From NCBI RefSeq assembly GCF_900696045.1, contig NZ_LR216287.1, forward strand, positions 310,001-374,000: a DNA stretch of 64,000 bases, read 5' to 3'. This document shows, one piece after another, positions 47,265 through 56,353 of the stretch. Both the position numbers and the translations under genes were made by a program. How positions within the stretch are numbered: the stretch's first letter is position 1; each line of letters starts with the position of its first letter. Source of the stretch: Candidatus Nitrosocosmicus franklandus (lineage in GTDB: Archaea; Thermoproteota; Nitrososphaeria; Nitrososphaerales; Nitrososphaeraceae). A model generated the notes under the pieces. The model made no database searches. It worked only from the letters and a program-made list of their open reading frames with translations, and was not told the DNA's origin.

Positions 47265-47660
47265 GTACAAGTTCCTATCGATTCTCTTCTATTCTTACAG
47301 TACCATTGTAGTTAACATTACCGTTAAAACTGAGTACCACCAAAGGTTTAAATGTGACCCTGCTTATTGCACTGATTTTAGCTATAGATTCTGAGTACGT
47401 TGCATTTGCTCGTTCCCCTCAAGTGATAACGCCTGTATCTCCTTCTACTGAAATTTCTGCATCTATAGAGGCTGTAATACTTGAATTACCAGGATTAATC
47501 TTGTCTCCAAATGTAACCCCGCCATTTTTATAGCCCTAAACATAACCTCGCCGTTGCTGCTAGGTGTTCCCTTATCTGTAGACCAGACGATATAGATGTT
47601 ATTTCAGATATTAAGGCTAAGACCTGTAAATTGAAATATGTCTCACCCTATTGGACATCC
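47265..47660 (-). pseudogene. Sialidase/BNR-repeat-like secreted protein, fragment
   Basis: Read on the minus strand: NNIYIVWSTDKGTPSSNGEV, MFRAIK, then a 1-nt frameshift to NGGVTFGDKINPGNSS, AEISVEGDTGVIT, TGA, GERANATYSESIAKISA. This follows the repeat pattern of archaeal sialidase-like beta-propeller proteins (W-S-x-D-K-G, F-R-A, G-x-T-F-G). Two in-frame TGA codons (47604-47606 and 47419-47421) plus the shift mark it as dead. Both ends are lost. Confidence 0.65.
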
Positions 47661-48052
47661 ACTTTATTGTGTAACCGTATTCGGTATCCAATCTTTTTGT
47701 TTTTCTAAATTACGTACAAAGTCAAAGTTTTCTTCTTATCGTTACTTTTATAAGATTATTATGGCGAATAAATCGAATATTGTAGTATACTAGTAACGCT
47801 ACAATTCTATCGTCTACTCTTCCTGTTACAAGATATTACTGTTACTATATAATATGACAATTATTTAGTTTATTGTCAAATGGACGTAATTTCATGGCTT
47901 ATCCAAATTCGATGTAAGAGAGCATTTTTATCGAATAATAAATAAGATGTAATGTCGAAATTGCGCCAAATTCATGATCGAAAGGATATCATATTATTTG
48001 AATTTGTTACCTATTTCCTAAGGTTTATTACTGTATTTGACGAAATATGATT
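47661..48052. other. Spacer before the candidate RNA
   Basis: No gene seen; no clear TATA box either. Confidence 0.35.
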
Positions 48053-48290
48053 ATACATGTCTGACTGACATGTATCAATGTGTGAACTGGTTTTTCGTCT
48101 CGTCAATGAGAAGCGGATCAAGTTCACGTATTGAAGTGGCCAGACCCGAGACTTCTTGTCTCATCATCATGGTTCTGATCACTTGTCTCTCACGGTTTTC
48201 TTCGAACCCGTGAGTCCTCTAGTTCTTTTACCTCCTGCAAATCTCCATCATGTTGGCCCAAAGGCCTATTAAGGCTTTTGGGCTTTTGTT
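48053..48290 (+). ncRNA. Candidate structured RNA with five hairpins and terminal stem-loop
   Basis: Richer in G and C than its surroundings. Hairpins in order: ATACATGTC/GACATGTAT (48053-48075), GTGAACT/AGTTCAC (48082-48127, enclosing CTC/GAG), GAGAC-TTCTT-GTCTC (48148-48162), CTCACGG/CCGTGAG (48189-48214), and an 11-bp stem ending at 48283 followed by T-rich sequence. A short protein-like frame exists on the minus strand but has stops and no start. Orientation is taken from the terminal hairpin. Confidence 0.55.
48256..48290 (+). terminator. Terminator-like hairpin
   Basis: GCCCAAAGGCC, loop TATTAA, GGCTTTTGGGC (one G-U pair in 11), then TTTTGTT. Strongest stem-loop in the window with a following T-run. 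Confidence 0.65.
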
Positions 48291-48559
48291 AAAAGCAAGT
48301 CACCAATATAGCATGTTGTAGTTCAGGTAATCCAATAGGTAAAACATACAAGATCTTAATACCAAGATATACTTAATTGTTAAATAGGGCAAAAAATATC
48401 ATCATCCTTGCTCCCAAATAAATCTAATATTTTTATTAAATTCAGTCTATTCTGTCAATGTTTCCACTATTAAGTTTCACATCATCATCACCATCTTTAA
48501 TCTATTCTCAGAAAGATGAGAATTTAATATTATTTTCTCCTCGTGCAGTATATGAAATA
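48291..48559. other. Spacer
   Basis: No supported gene; repetitive CATCATCATCACCATC near 48481. Confidence 0.35.
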
Positions 48560-48780
48560 TTCATGACCGATATTCCAAAAGGTAAGGAAGAGAGAATGCT
48601 ACAGGTTTAACTTCGGTTATTGGACCTGTGCAAAATAATTCTACTGAAAACGTAGTAGATATAAGAATTAACATCACTTTATTTGATTCAGAAAATAACA
48701 TTATAAGATAGTTAACAGGATTGTTTCTGGTCCTTTTACCGTCTATCAACGAAATTCTAGAGTTTTAATTTTCTAATGAG
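48560..48780 (+). pseudogene. FxLYD-like secreted protein remnant
   Basis: GLTSVIGPVQNNSTENVVDI and RINITLFDSENNIIR are followed by TAG (48709-48711), and a shifted frame then reads VSGPFTVYQRNSRVLIF. The pattern G-x-V-x-N-x-S/T...I-x-F-x-x-x-G is that of FxLYD-domain proteins; compare the intact gene at 58307. Neither end is whole. Confidence 0.5.
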
Positions 48781-49087
48781 TGTAGAAGAATTTAACAATT
48801 ATATGGCTAGAGCATATGCTCTACGAGCTTCTTGAAAAAAACAGCAGGAGCATCTATCGTAGGGCACTATGAGGATTTAAATGAAGAATTCATCGCGTAG
48901 GTACATTTTACTGGACTTGATTTTCTCTTAGAACTTCATTAAGTAGGGTCACAACCTAAAATTGATAGCGAAAACAAAATATCCATTAGTATCTAGTTAA
49001 TTCCTGTTACACAACTGCTAACAATAAAATTTTGGATGTGAATGTAGGTAGGTTGTCCCTAATGGAGAATTTGTTATTATTAATTTA
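48781..49087. other. Spacer
   Basis: Probably further decayed coding sequence of the FxLYD-like gene; no frame is open. Confidence 0.3.
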
Positions 49088-49091
49088 GAGC

Positions 49092-49646
49092 CTATCCCAA
49101 AATTAACTTTCTATAGATGATTATACTACAAGAGAACTGTGCTAGACCAAGATAGTTTTCATCCTTCTTTTCATATCGTGTGAAGAGTTTCCTAAACCTG
49201 TTATGCCATGAATTCGTTCTCTCTACAACCCATCTCTTGGAAGAATATTTCTTACGGTTTGGCATTGATATTTCTTTGCCAATTTCACCTTTCTTCCCTT
49301 TTTTCTTCTTGATTGGAATGTGCAGAACATATCCTCGTTTGATTAATTCCTGTTCTTCCTCTGCAGATTTGTATCCCTTATCAAGACACAGATGTTGTAA
49401 TCGTCGTCGTCGTCGTCTCGATCTGGATAATGATTTTGGTCTTTTTATTACTGTATTATCGACTACATCTGTTACCAGATTGATGTCGTGAGTGCTAGCA
49501 GGTGAAATTACAACCGATAGAGGAATACCTTTCTTCTCTGTCAAAATGTGTCTTTTTGTGCCTAGTTTGCTCCTGTCTGTGGGATTATTTCCAGTCTTGG
49601 CCCCCCTAAAGATGACTTTATGGATATACTGTCTATGGATTGCCAC
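49092..49646 (-). CDS. IS5-type transposase, downstream ORF (B)
   Basis: 184 codons, read by frameshift from ORF A. Holds NPTDRSKLGTKRHILTEKKG, LDKGYKSAEEEQEL (second Asp) and the C-terminal Glu region KRWVVERTNSWHNRFRKLFTRYE, a typical IS5 DDE core with Y-(2)-R-(3)-E-like spacing (VVERTNSW). The stop lies in the left terminal repeat. Its own first ATG overlaps ORF A and is not expected to be used. Confidence 0.88.
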   Translation of the reverse strand: MAIHRQYIHKVIFRGAKTGNNPTDRSKLGTKRHILTEKKGIPLSVVISPASTHDINLVTDVVDNTVIKRPKSLSRSRRRRRRLQHLCLDKGYKSAEEEQELIKRGYVLHIPIKKKKGKKGEIGKEISMPNRKKYSSKRWVVERTNSWHNRFRKLFTRYEKKDENYLGLAQFSCSIIIYRKLILG

Positions 49647-49981
49647 GTCCAGTTGAGACCAATTTTATCATCATAATCTTTCAATAGTTTGATCCATGCA
49701 TTTTTAAATACATCCAGTTTATTCCACTCCTGAAATCTCCTGTGACAGGTAGAACCTGAACCATATTCTTTTGGAAGCATCTTCCATTGGCACCCCGTTC
49801 TAAGAACGTAAAGGATCCCATCCAGTACTTGTTTATATGGAATAATCGGTCTACCCACAGTTTTTGGAGGCTTTTCTTTAGGCAGTATCTTCTTAAACTC
49901 GTCCCATAATTCATCGGGAATCCTTCTGATAGTAGGAAGGGTGTGTTTTGCTTTGTCTTCCTTAGTCTGGACACAGATCAC
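49562..49981 (-). CDS. IS5-type transposase, upstream ORF (A)
   Basis: 139 codons: DUF4096-like N-terminus (IPDELWDEFKKILPKEKPPK, YVLRTGCQWKMLPKEYGS, FQEWNKLDVFKNAW) and the first catalytic Asp in WTWQSIDSISIKSS. At TTAGGGGGG a -1 slip joins it to ORF B as L-G-G-A-K-T-G, giving one complete transposase of about 285 residues. Confidence 0.88.
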   Translation of the reverse strand: MICVQTKEDKAKHTLPTIRRIPDELWDEFKKILPKEKPPKTVGRPIIPYKQVLDGILYVLRTGCQWKMLPKEYGSGSTCHRRFQEWNKLDVFKNAWIKLLKDYDDKIGLNWTWQSIDSISIKSSLGGPRLEIIPQTGAN

Positions 49982-50279
49982 GGTTTACCAAGACAGATAA
50001 GGAGCTATATTTCTATCGAATTTTGGGATAGGTTCTTAGTACTTCATATCAATAGCAGCGCTACCTTAGTAGCGCATGAAAGTTACTAAGAGATATTTAA
50101 TCAAAACCATTCCAAGGTGGAAAAGGTGTTGATTACCAAAATTAATAACACAGAATAAATAATCATTTAAGATCTGATAAAAAAGTCAATCAAATAATGA
50201 AAGTATATCTGTATGTTGTTGTAAGTAAGATTGTTTATAATATTTAGAATTCCTAAACGGGTAGATATATTAAAACAAA

Positions 50280-50821
50280 ATGATCATATGGTGTATGTTG
50301 TACTGTATAGTCACCAGTTTGAAGGATTTTCGAATATCGCTTTTATTTCTAGCATTGCTTTTGATTCCTTTGACATTAAGTGAAAATATGGCTATTGGAC
50401 AGCAAGAACTACAGCAACTTCATCAGCAGGCTCAAATTACTAATTCTCCAGTAAACTCCATCTGTCAACTCATTCAGGATAATAGCCTCATTGTGGGCCT
50501 TGCAGGACTAGATCAAACAGTAAACATATGTAATAACTTGAGCACGATTATAATGCCAATCAAGCATTATCTGAGCTATGTTCTATCGTAGCCAGGTCTA
50601 ATATTATCAACGTAGAATCCTTCTGTAATCAACAAAACCTAACTCAGGAGCAACAACAACAGCAGGCTCAATCTTCAAACAACGCTAATCAAATTCCAGA
50701 AGCCAACCAGGATAAAAGTAAACAAAGCAGTATCTCACTACAGACTCAGCAAGAACAATCAGGCTCAATAATAGATAGATTGTTAAACATGCTATTTGGG
50801 TTTCTCAATTTTGGTAATTAA
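50280..50821 (+). pseudogene. Secreted Gln-rich protein split by a frameshift
   Basis: Frame 1 (50280-50591) has a signal peptide (ISLLFLALLLIPLTLSENMA) and QQELQQLHQQAQ, ending early. From about 50557 another frame continues with NQALSELCSIVARSNIINVE, CNQQNLTQEQQQQQAQSS, and a C-terminal helix IIDRLLNMLFGFLNFGN to TAA at 50819. The two halves make one protein of about 180 residues. Cys and Gln content link them. Confidence 0.6.
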
Positions 50822-50871
50822 ATCAATAGCAATGCTAGTTAGGTAGTGATTGAATTACTTGATGGAAGATA

Positions 50872-51128
50872 TCAATCAAAGTCAAATAGATCGCCTAAAA
50901 AGCCCTTTTTTTTAGCTTTCTTCTATGGTAATAATCATCATCATAATCCATCCCATCATGGCACTTCCTAAAGTGATCATCTTCATATCTCTCCTGAATT
51001 CTAGTTAACTTTTCCAGTTCTCCTCTGTCTAACCACACTCCTTTGCAACTAGGACATTGATCTATTTCTACACCCATTCTACTACTAATTCTCATTTGAG
51101 AGGAGCAATTTGGACAAATTAAATTCAT
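50872..51128 (-). pseudogene. TFIIB-type zinc-ribbon protein, C-terminus frameshifted at an A8 run
   Basis: From ATG 51128: CPNCSSQMRISSRMGVEIDQ, CPSCKGVWLDRGELEKL, HFRKCHDGMDYDDDYYHRRK, a close paralogue of the gene at 34798. The open frame ends at 50895, but the next frame encodes KGFLGDLFDFD and TGA (50872-50874), the same ending as the paralogue. One A added to the A8 run (plus-strand T8 at 50906-50913) would restore it. The zinc domain is intact, so it may still work. Confidence 0.75.
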
Positions 51129-51173
51129 TATTATATTTTGTGATTTATGCTTTTTATAGTCCACACAGGCCAA

Positions 51174-51635
51174 TTATTTGAGAAGCGATCACATACAGAT
51201 ATCAAGACGAATAATACAAAACCAACAGTGCTTTAGTTTTGTAAGCAGATTTGCAAGAGTTTTTAAATTCTTTACTATTCATAAGATAAATGATAATTTG
51301 ACCAGCCAATGCAAAGACTAGATCTATAATAGCTCGTCCATATGGATAAGCACCCTAAGATGAACGAAGTTTTAAGGCTATTGACCAAAATACTAGAAAA
51401 GGGATTGCAAGACAAGGTGTAAAGTCTAAATAAAGCCTCATCTGCGACCCAATTATTTTTGCAGTCAAAGTAATGTAATTACGGTGGATAACACCAGTAT
51501 GAATCAGTTATGACATAATATACCACCTAATGACAATTTATTGACCTAAACAGTATTATCATTCATGGGAGGAACTATTCAGAATTTCAAGCTCCATGTC
51601 TATATATTTAAATACTTTCAATTACAGTTGTAAGC
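51174..51635. other. Spacer
   Basis: Ends in a strong TATA box, TATATATTTAAATA (51600-51613). Confidence 0.4.
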
Positions 51636-51704
51636 ATGCCCACACCTCTATCAGTTATGGTAGTGGATAATGAAAGGAACGAGCAAAACTATTCAATGCT
51701 TTTT
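51636..51704 (+). pseudogene. Possible response-regulator remnant
   Basis: ATG 51636, 27 bp after a strong TATA box, opens MPTPLSVMVVDNERNEQNYS and stops after 22 codons. VMVVDNE matches strand 1 and the acidic pair of receiver domains. No later receiver sequence could be read. Confidence 0.3.
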
Positions 51705-52219
51705 TAGTACTCATTGCATTTAATTGCAAATACCTTACTTGCTCTCTGTTAATCCTTCATAACTTTAGAAACGACCCAGGTAGTTATTGTCTAGTATTTG
51801 CAGATTAAAGTATGGCAAGACTTCATGGATCCGAACCTGCCAAGCGAATCTATCATTATAGTAAAAAGGTAATGAACATACTACAAGCAGATTTTTGGTA
51901 GAGCAAAACATCGTTAGCAATGTGAAAAAAGACGATGTAGGAATATCTACATCTTACCCGTGTCATAACTAGAAACTAAGAACATAATTTTAAATTTGAT
52001 GGACCGAATATATAGTAACTCGAGAAGAGAACTATAAAATAATCCAGATTTCTTATTGTATTGATTCTTCAAAAAAGATTTCCGCATAACTATTGGTCTC
52101 TTTCGCCAATTTACAAATACGATGAATTGTAATTACGGCAGATCAGATATAGTGTATCCTTAAGAAAAAATCCTAACTTTTATGATAAAATATATCTATA
52201 TCATTCATGGCTAAATGAT
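51705..52219. other. Spacer
   Basis: No open frame; possibly decayed continuation of the preceding remnant. Confidence 0.35.
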
Positions 52220-52786
52220 ATGGATTTGAAATCATATTATTTATTCTCAACATTCTCCTTTTTGCTCATATCTATAAATATTTCACTGGCTATTGCCCAG
52301 CCATCATGGGAATTATATGAAAATGAAAGTTGTGCGATTTCACTGATGCATCCCTACATGGAAGACAAGATATCACAAGCTTCCAGCGGAACTTTTCAAA
52401 TATTCATCACCAAAGATAACAAAGATCCTGATTCGTTAAATATGAATATCACGGTTTCTTGTTTAGATAAGCGATTGCCCATAACAGAACAATCCATGAA
52501 CTTGACAATGTCAGGGTTAGAACAGGAATTTGAATTAGTAACTTATGAAGAGAATTCATTAAATAAAACTGCAATTGATGGAGAAAAATTAAGCTTCGTT
52601 ACAGTTGGCGGACAGATTGAGAGAGGAGAGTTGTTTAACGCGCAAACAGTGGCCGAAATAAATCATGAAAATAACACTTATATCATACGCATTTTATCCG
52701 TAGGTGATGATGGGTTGAGTGGTTTTATCAACAACCACAATTATTTAAAAGATAATATCCTTAGTTCAATAAAATTCCTAAATTGA
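52220..52786 (+). CDS. Secreted protein, PsbP-like
   Basis: 188 residues. Signal peptide YYLFSTFSFLLISINISLA with Q after AIA. The mature part starts WELYENESCAISLMHPYMED and has alternating strands with NMNITVSCLD, YEENSLNKTAIDG, NTYIIRILSVG, closing with KDNILSSIKFL. This matches the PsbP/MOG1 layout often found in these archaea as extracellular proteins. Function unknown. Confidence 0.72.
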   Translation: MDLKSYYLFSTFSFLLISINISLAIAQPSWELYENESCAISLMHPYMEDKISQASSGTFQIFITKDNKDPDSLNMNITVSCLDKRLPITEQSMNLTMSGLEQEFELVTYEENSLNKTAIDGEKLSFVTVGGQIERGELFNAQTVAEINHENNTYIIRILSVGDDGLSGFINNHNYLKDNILSSIKFLN

Positions 52787-52857
52787 AAAGTTCTTTTACT
52801 GGCTTGATAAAAACTTAAAGAGATGTAACTAAAAGAATTTTAATGATCAAATGTTGA

Positions 52858-53160
52858 TCATTTAGTACGCATTGCATGGGTTTCATAAATGTTCATCAAG
52901 ATTAAAGTTAATTTTGAATAAAATTTCTCTAGCTTAAAATCATCCCAATAATCAATCGGGCCAGTCGATAATCCCTCAATTTTGATTTCTTTGGACTCTT
53001 CCAACCCATTGCGCACTGGTCGCTCTTGTTCTCGAACAACGATCCTGAGACCCATGTCATGAAGAATGTAGTCATTAATTGGAAGTCTTAATAACAAATA
53101 ATTACATTCAGTTACCAATCGTTTGTGCCTTTCAGAGCTCCTTAAGAGAGATGACGCCAT
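52858..53160 (-). CDS. Hypothetical cytoplasmic protein
   Basis: 100 residues, no signal peptide. Mixed alpha/beta: helix SSLLRSSERHKRLVTECNY, strand LRIVVREQE, then an acidic loop GPIDYWDDFKLEKFYSKL and a helix to the end. No motif recognised. A TATA-like TTTTTAATATAAC near 53207 would leave a leader of about 20 nt. Confidence 0.5.
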   Translation of the reverse strand: MASSLLRSSERHKRLVTECNYLLLRLPINDYILHDMGLRIVVREQERPVRNGLEESKEIKIEGLSTGPIDYWDDFKLEKFYSKLTLILMNIYETHAMRTK

Positions 53161-53928
53161 TACTTTAAAAATACTATCATCAATAATTATGCGTTCAAGA
53201 GAGTTATATTAAAAATTTGATCTATAAGAAAATTCTACCAGCATGTAGCAAAAAACCATATAATAAAATTTTGGTCATAATATTATTATAGTATGACAAA
53301 AGGTTTCTTGATACCCATTCATTAATTTTTTGCCATTGGACAGAATCACGTCTAATTCTAGTCCACTAAATTGTATCTTAATTCTTTATAGTGTTTGAGT
53401 ATAACCATCTAATACTAATTGAGACAATCTATTTTTCAGAATATGAAATTTGAGATTATTAAAAAATCATTTAATTCCAATAATTAGTTTAATGCGAATA
53501 TCCAGAATTACATGAGTTTACAATACTTGCGTCAGGAGAATAACAATGGTCCCCCTGAAATGTATTTTGGGAATTCCTTATGCGGTTATCATATCTGAGG
53601 TTAAAATCAAATCCCAAGAAACCATCATAAGTTGCCATGAATACGCTGTTTATTGAAAAATATGACTGTAGTTATTATTAAAGAAAAAACAAATACTTTA
53701 GTATGTTTCTTTGGATTCATGACTTAAAAACAGGATCATCTTATATCCAGCTTTTTATTTTCTCGAAATCTTGTAAAATAAGATCAATATATTTAATCAT
53801 AAGACATAGTTTTATATTGATTAAAGTTAGGACCTATTTGTTCATTTGTAAATCCTTTTTCCGAAGGAGTGTAAATGTCTCATTCTTAGCCTAACGGACC
53901 CTGATTGTATCAAGCTATACAAGATAGG
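53161..53928. other. Spacer
   Basis: One 63-codon ORF (53703-53894) not accepted. Nothing else. Confidence 0.4.
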
Positions 53929-54141
53929 CTATCCTTCTGGAGGATACGTTACTAAATTAAGATGTTGGAAAGTTAATCCTTCACCGGTGTTTGAGAAACC
54001 TTTTAGGAGGTCTAATTCCTTGGAATCCAAATGACCATAAATTTGAGTTTCAGGCAAGTAATTATCAACAGAAGAGAGCAAGAATAAGATCAATATTAGA
54101 GTAGGAATTATCGTAATAGAACAAAACGTGCGTAGTCGCAT
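53929..54141 (-). CDS. Short secreted or anchored peptide
   Basis: 70 residues: basic start MRLRTF, hydrophobic helix ITIIPTLILILFLLSSVD, then a short polar tail (HLDSKELDLLKGFSNTGEGL). AATATTTTTAAG is centred 29 bp before the ATG. Unknown function. Confidence 0.5.
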   Translation of the reverse strand: MRLRTFCSITIIPTLILILFLLSSVDNYLPETQIYGHLDSKELDLLKGFSNTGEGLTFQHLNLVTYPPEG

Positions 54142-54369
54142 GATAAAGATTCGTCATCAAAGCTTAAAAATATTTTCTTATATGCTCTAGATATACCTAC
54201 ATCTTATAATCACACTATGATAAAAAACCACCTTTTGTTGAAGATAAATATATGAGGGTGTAAATAGATATCATCGTGATGTATCTATTTACATAGGTAA
54301 TAGACTGGATCCTGTTATTAATGAGACCCGTATTCATGATATACGATTAAGGATGGTCACCTTTTTGAA

Positions 54370-54909
54370 CTAGTTGTGTGTATTCGTGGTTGAAATACCA
54401 TATTCTTCAAAAGAAACTAGCTCAGTTAATGGTAGCCTATTTTTCTTTTTAGTCTTTCCTGTAATTTTACGCTTTGGGTATCCAAATCCTACTACTATAA
54501 CAGGTTTGTAATCTACAGGTATAGCAAAATCATCTCGGATTTTTTGTTCATCCATACCAGTGAACAAAGCAGATCCTACACCAAAATTCCATGCCGCAAG
54601 TTGCATATTTTGCACAACTTTACCCGCATCAATAAGATGAAAACGGAAATAAGGATTAGTTATTATAATTATTGCGAAATTGGCTGCAGATATCCATTTT
54701 CCACTAGTACTATCATTAGCTAGTTTTCCAAGGTTATTCTGATTTTGTACCACTACAAATCTCCAAGGTTGGGTATTTAATGAGCTGCCCGTCAATCTAG
54801 CAGCCTCTAGAATCTTTAACCGAATCTCAGATGGAACTTGTGTTTTTTCATCGAATTCTCTTACCTCTAATTTAGTCACTATACAATCATAAGCATCCAT
54901 GGTATTCAC
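54370..54909 (-). CDS. Nitroreductase-family FMN protein
   Basis: 179 residues. IRLKILEAARLTGSSLNTQP WRF, VVVQNQNNLGKLAN, AANFAIIIITNP, DAGKVVQNMQLAAWNFGVGS and VVGFGYPKRK are the expected FMN-binding and dimer blocks. NAD(P)H-dependent reduction of a nitro, quinone or flavin-like substrate; unknown. The N-terminal helix before the Arg-Ser motif is short but normal for small family members. Confidence 0.88.
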   Translation of the reverse strand: MNTMDAYDCIVTKLEVREFDEKTQVPSEIRLKILEAARLTGSSLNTQPWRFVVVQNQNNLGKLANDSTSGKWISAANFAIIIITNPYFRFHLIDAGKVVQNMQLAAWNFGVGSALFTGMDEQKIRDDFAIPVDYKPVIVVGFGYPKRKITGKTKKKNRLPLTELVSFEEYGISTTNTHN

Positions 54910-55371
54910 TCACTATTTGATTATAATAACAGTTTCAGATAATCTTATAGATCATAGTTAGAGTTAATTACCTAGTTCACAACATTAAATATGTAATATC
55001 TTTTTGGATCGTAATAAGACCACTAGAGGAAATATTTCACTTAAATACGAATTTGGTTGATGACAGCTTAACTAACCTTGACGAGTCAGGAATTTTTAAG
55101 ACAGCTAACTTGTTAAATGCAAAAAAAAGCTCCCATGAAATTCCATTATCCATAGATCTGAATTCTAATGGCCCCACTGCAATCTTTGATTAGGGAATTA
55201 GTCCTCAGAACAATAACAAAATTGTAGAAATACCACAACGACTCAAAATATGTTCATAAGGGCAGATTAATAAATATCATATTACTATATAACAAAAATC
55301 CTTATGCGCTTGGTAGAGAAGATTCAATGAATTGTGGTCACCATGTCTACTGATATAAACCTTATTCTTGG
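54910..55371. other. Spacer with a possible decayed frame
   Basis: About 60 stop-free codons on the plus strand (around 55020-55190: VDDSLTNLDESGIFKTANLL ... SSHEIPLSIDLNSNGPTAIFD) without a start. Too weak to call a gene. Confidence 0.3.
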
Positions 55372-56037
55372 TCAACTGATACTCGCTGTATTAAAATGAG
55401 GGTTTTTCCATTCTATAAAGCTAGCATAGTTAAGTGAGCGAGCATCCTCTAAGTAATTCGTGAGTATCTTTATGAACCTAAAGCCGTTAATTAGATCGAA
55501 GCTTAGTACAAGATCGTGAATCTCACATCTTACTACTTTAAGAGCGTATTCCAAAGGTGTAAATTCGTTAGCATAATCACAATAATTGTATAACCTTCCT
55601 CCAGCAATCATCCGTTTAAGATTAAATTTCATTGTCACATCCTTACGTCCTTGATAAAGCTTATGTCCGATTCCCTTGTGTCTCACCTTAGGATGGGTTG
55701 AAATATCAGCACCATAAAGACTATCCCCTTTGTACGTATGTGTTGTTAACATGCCATCAGCAGTGATATCTTTCCAAGTGTGATTAGCATATTCAGGAAC
55801 GAGATCAACAATTAGACTAGTGGCAGAGCCAACTATTTCTCCATCCAATTCAGCAACTAGTTGACCCTCAGGAAAAATTTCTAGGTGACTCCGCAATTCA
55901 TCTGGATGCCATATATTTCCTATTTTTGCAAGGTCAGCAAAGGATTCTTCTTGCAATTTTACTATTGCAGGTATATCTTTCTTAACTGTTCGTCTAACAA
56001 TAACGGAATCCGAATTCAAAACATAAAATGAGCTCAT
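55372..56037 (-). CDS. GNAT-family N-acetyltransferase
   Basis: 221 residues. VRRTVKKDIPAIVKLQEESF, VAELDGEIVGSATSLIVDL and the acetyl-CoA loop in ADISTHPKVRHKGIGHKLYQ show a GNAT fold. The later part (AGGRLYNYCDYANEF) suits the subgroup acting on small molecules or lysine-like amines. Stands alone between spacers. Confidence 0.84.
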   Translation of the reverse strand: MSSFYVLNSDSVIVRRTVKKDIPAIVKLQEESFADLAKIGNIWHPDELRSHLEIFPEGQLVAELDGEIVGSATSLIVDLVPEYANHTWKDITADGMLTTHTYKGDSLYGADISTHPKVRHKGIGHKLYQGRKDVTMKFNLKRMIAGGRLYNYCDYANEFTPLEYALKVVRCEIHDLVLSFDLINGFRFIKILTNYLEDARSLNYASFIEWKNPHFNTASIS

Positions 56038-56353
56038 TTAAACTTGGTAGGAATTAGCTAAAGATTTATATCTTTAGTATTTAAATGTATTCAATTTAGT
56101 ATCAATCGATTCTGAAGACGGCATTTCAAGCTCGTTGATAAAAGATATTGGTCTTTAAGATCAATGTGCCTTACAATTTTTAGCAAACTTCTAAAGCTAT
56201 CTTTAGTCACAATATTTTTAAATTCAACCAGTTAGATGATCTAATCAATAGAACTTTATTGCGCTATCAACTTGCAGAACTTTAGTTCTCAGCACTTCCT
56301 GAAAACAAGCATTAATAAGTTCATGTCAGATTATTTATGTAGGCTAGGAATTA
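56038..56353. other. Divergent spacer
   Basis: Promoter region of the two flanking genes; no element singled out. Confidence 0.4.

Larger units (their letters stand above)
49088..50035 (-). mobile_element. IS5-family (IS427-like) insertion sequence, 948 bp
   Basis: Imperfect terminal repeats start GAGCCTATCCCAAAATTA (left) and GAACCTATCCCAAAATTC (right, reversed). TTA on both sides (49085-49087 and 50036-50038) fits a 3-bp target duplication. It carries two overlapping transposase ORFs joined by a G6 slippery run. Confidence 0.9.

Noticed and set aside
48080-48250. Protein-like frame on the minus strand (RTMMMRQEVSGLATSIREL)
   Set aside because: In-frame stops upstream and no start codon with Shine-Dalgarno; structured RNA explains the region better, though the frame is noted as an alternative.
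53703-53894. 63-codon plus-strand ORF
   Set aside because: Low-complexity hydrophobic/basic mix, no promoter or homology cue.
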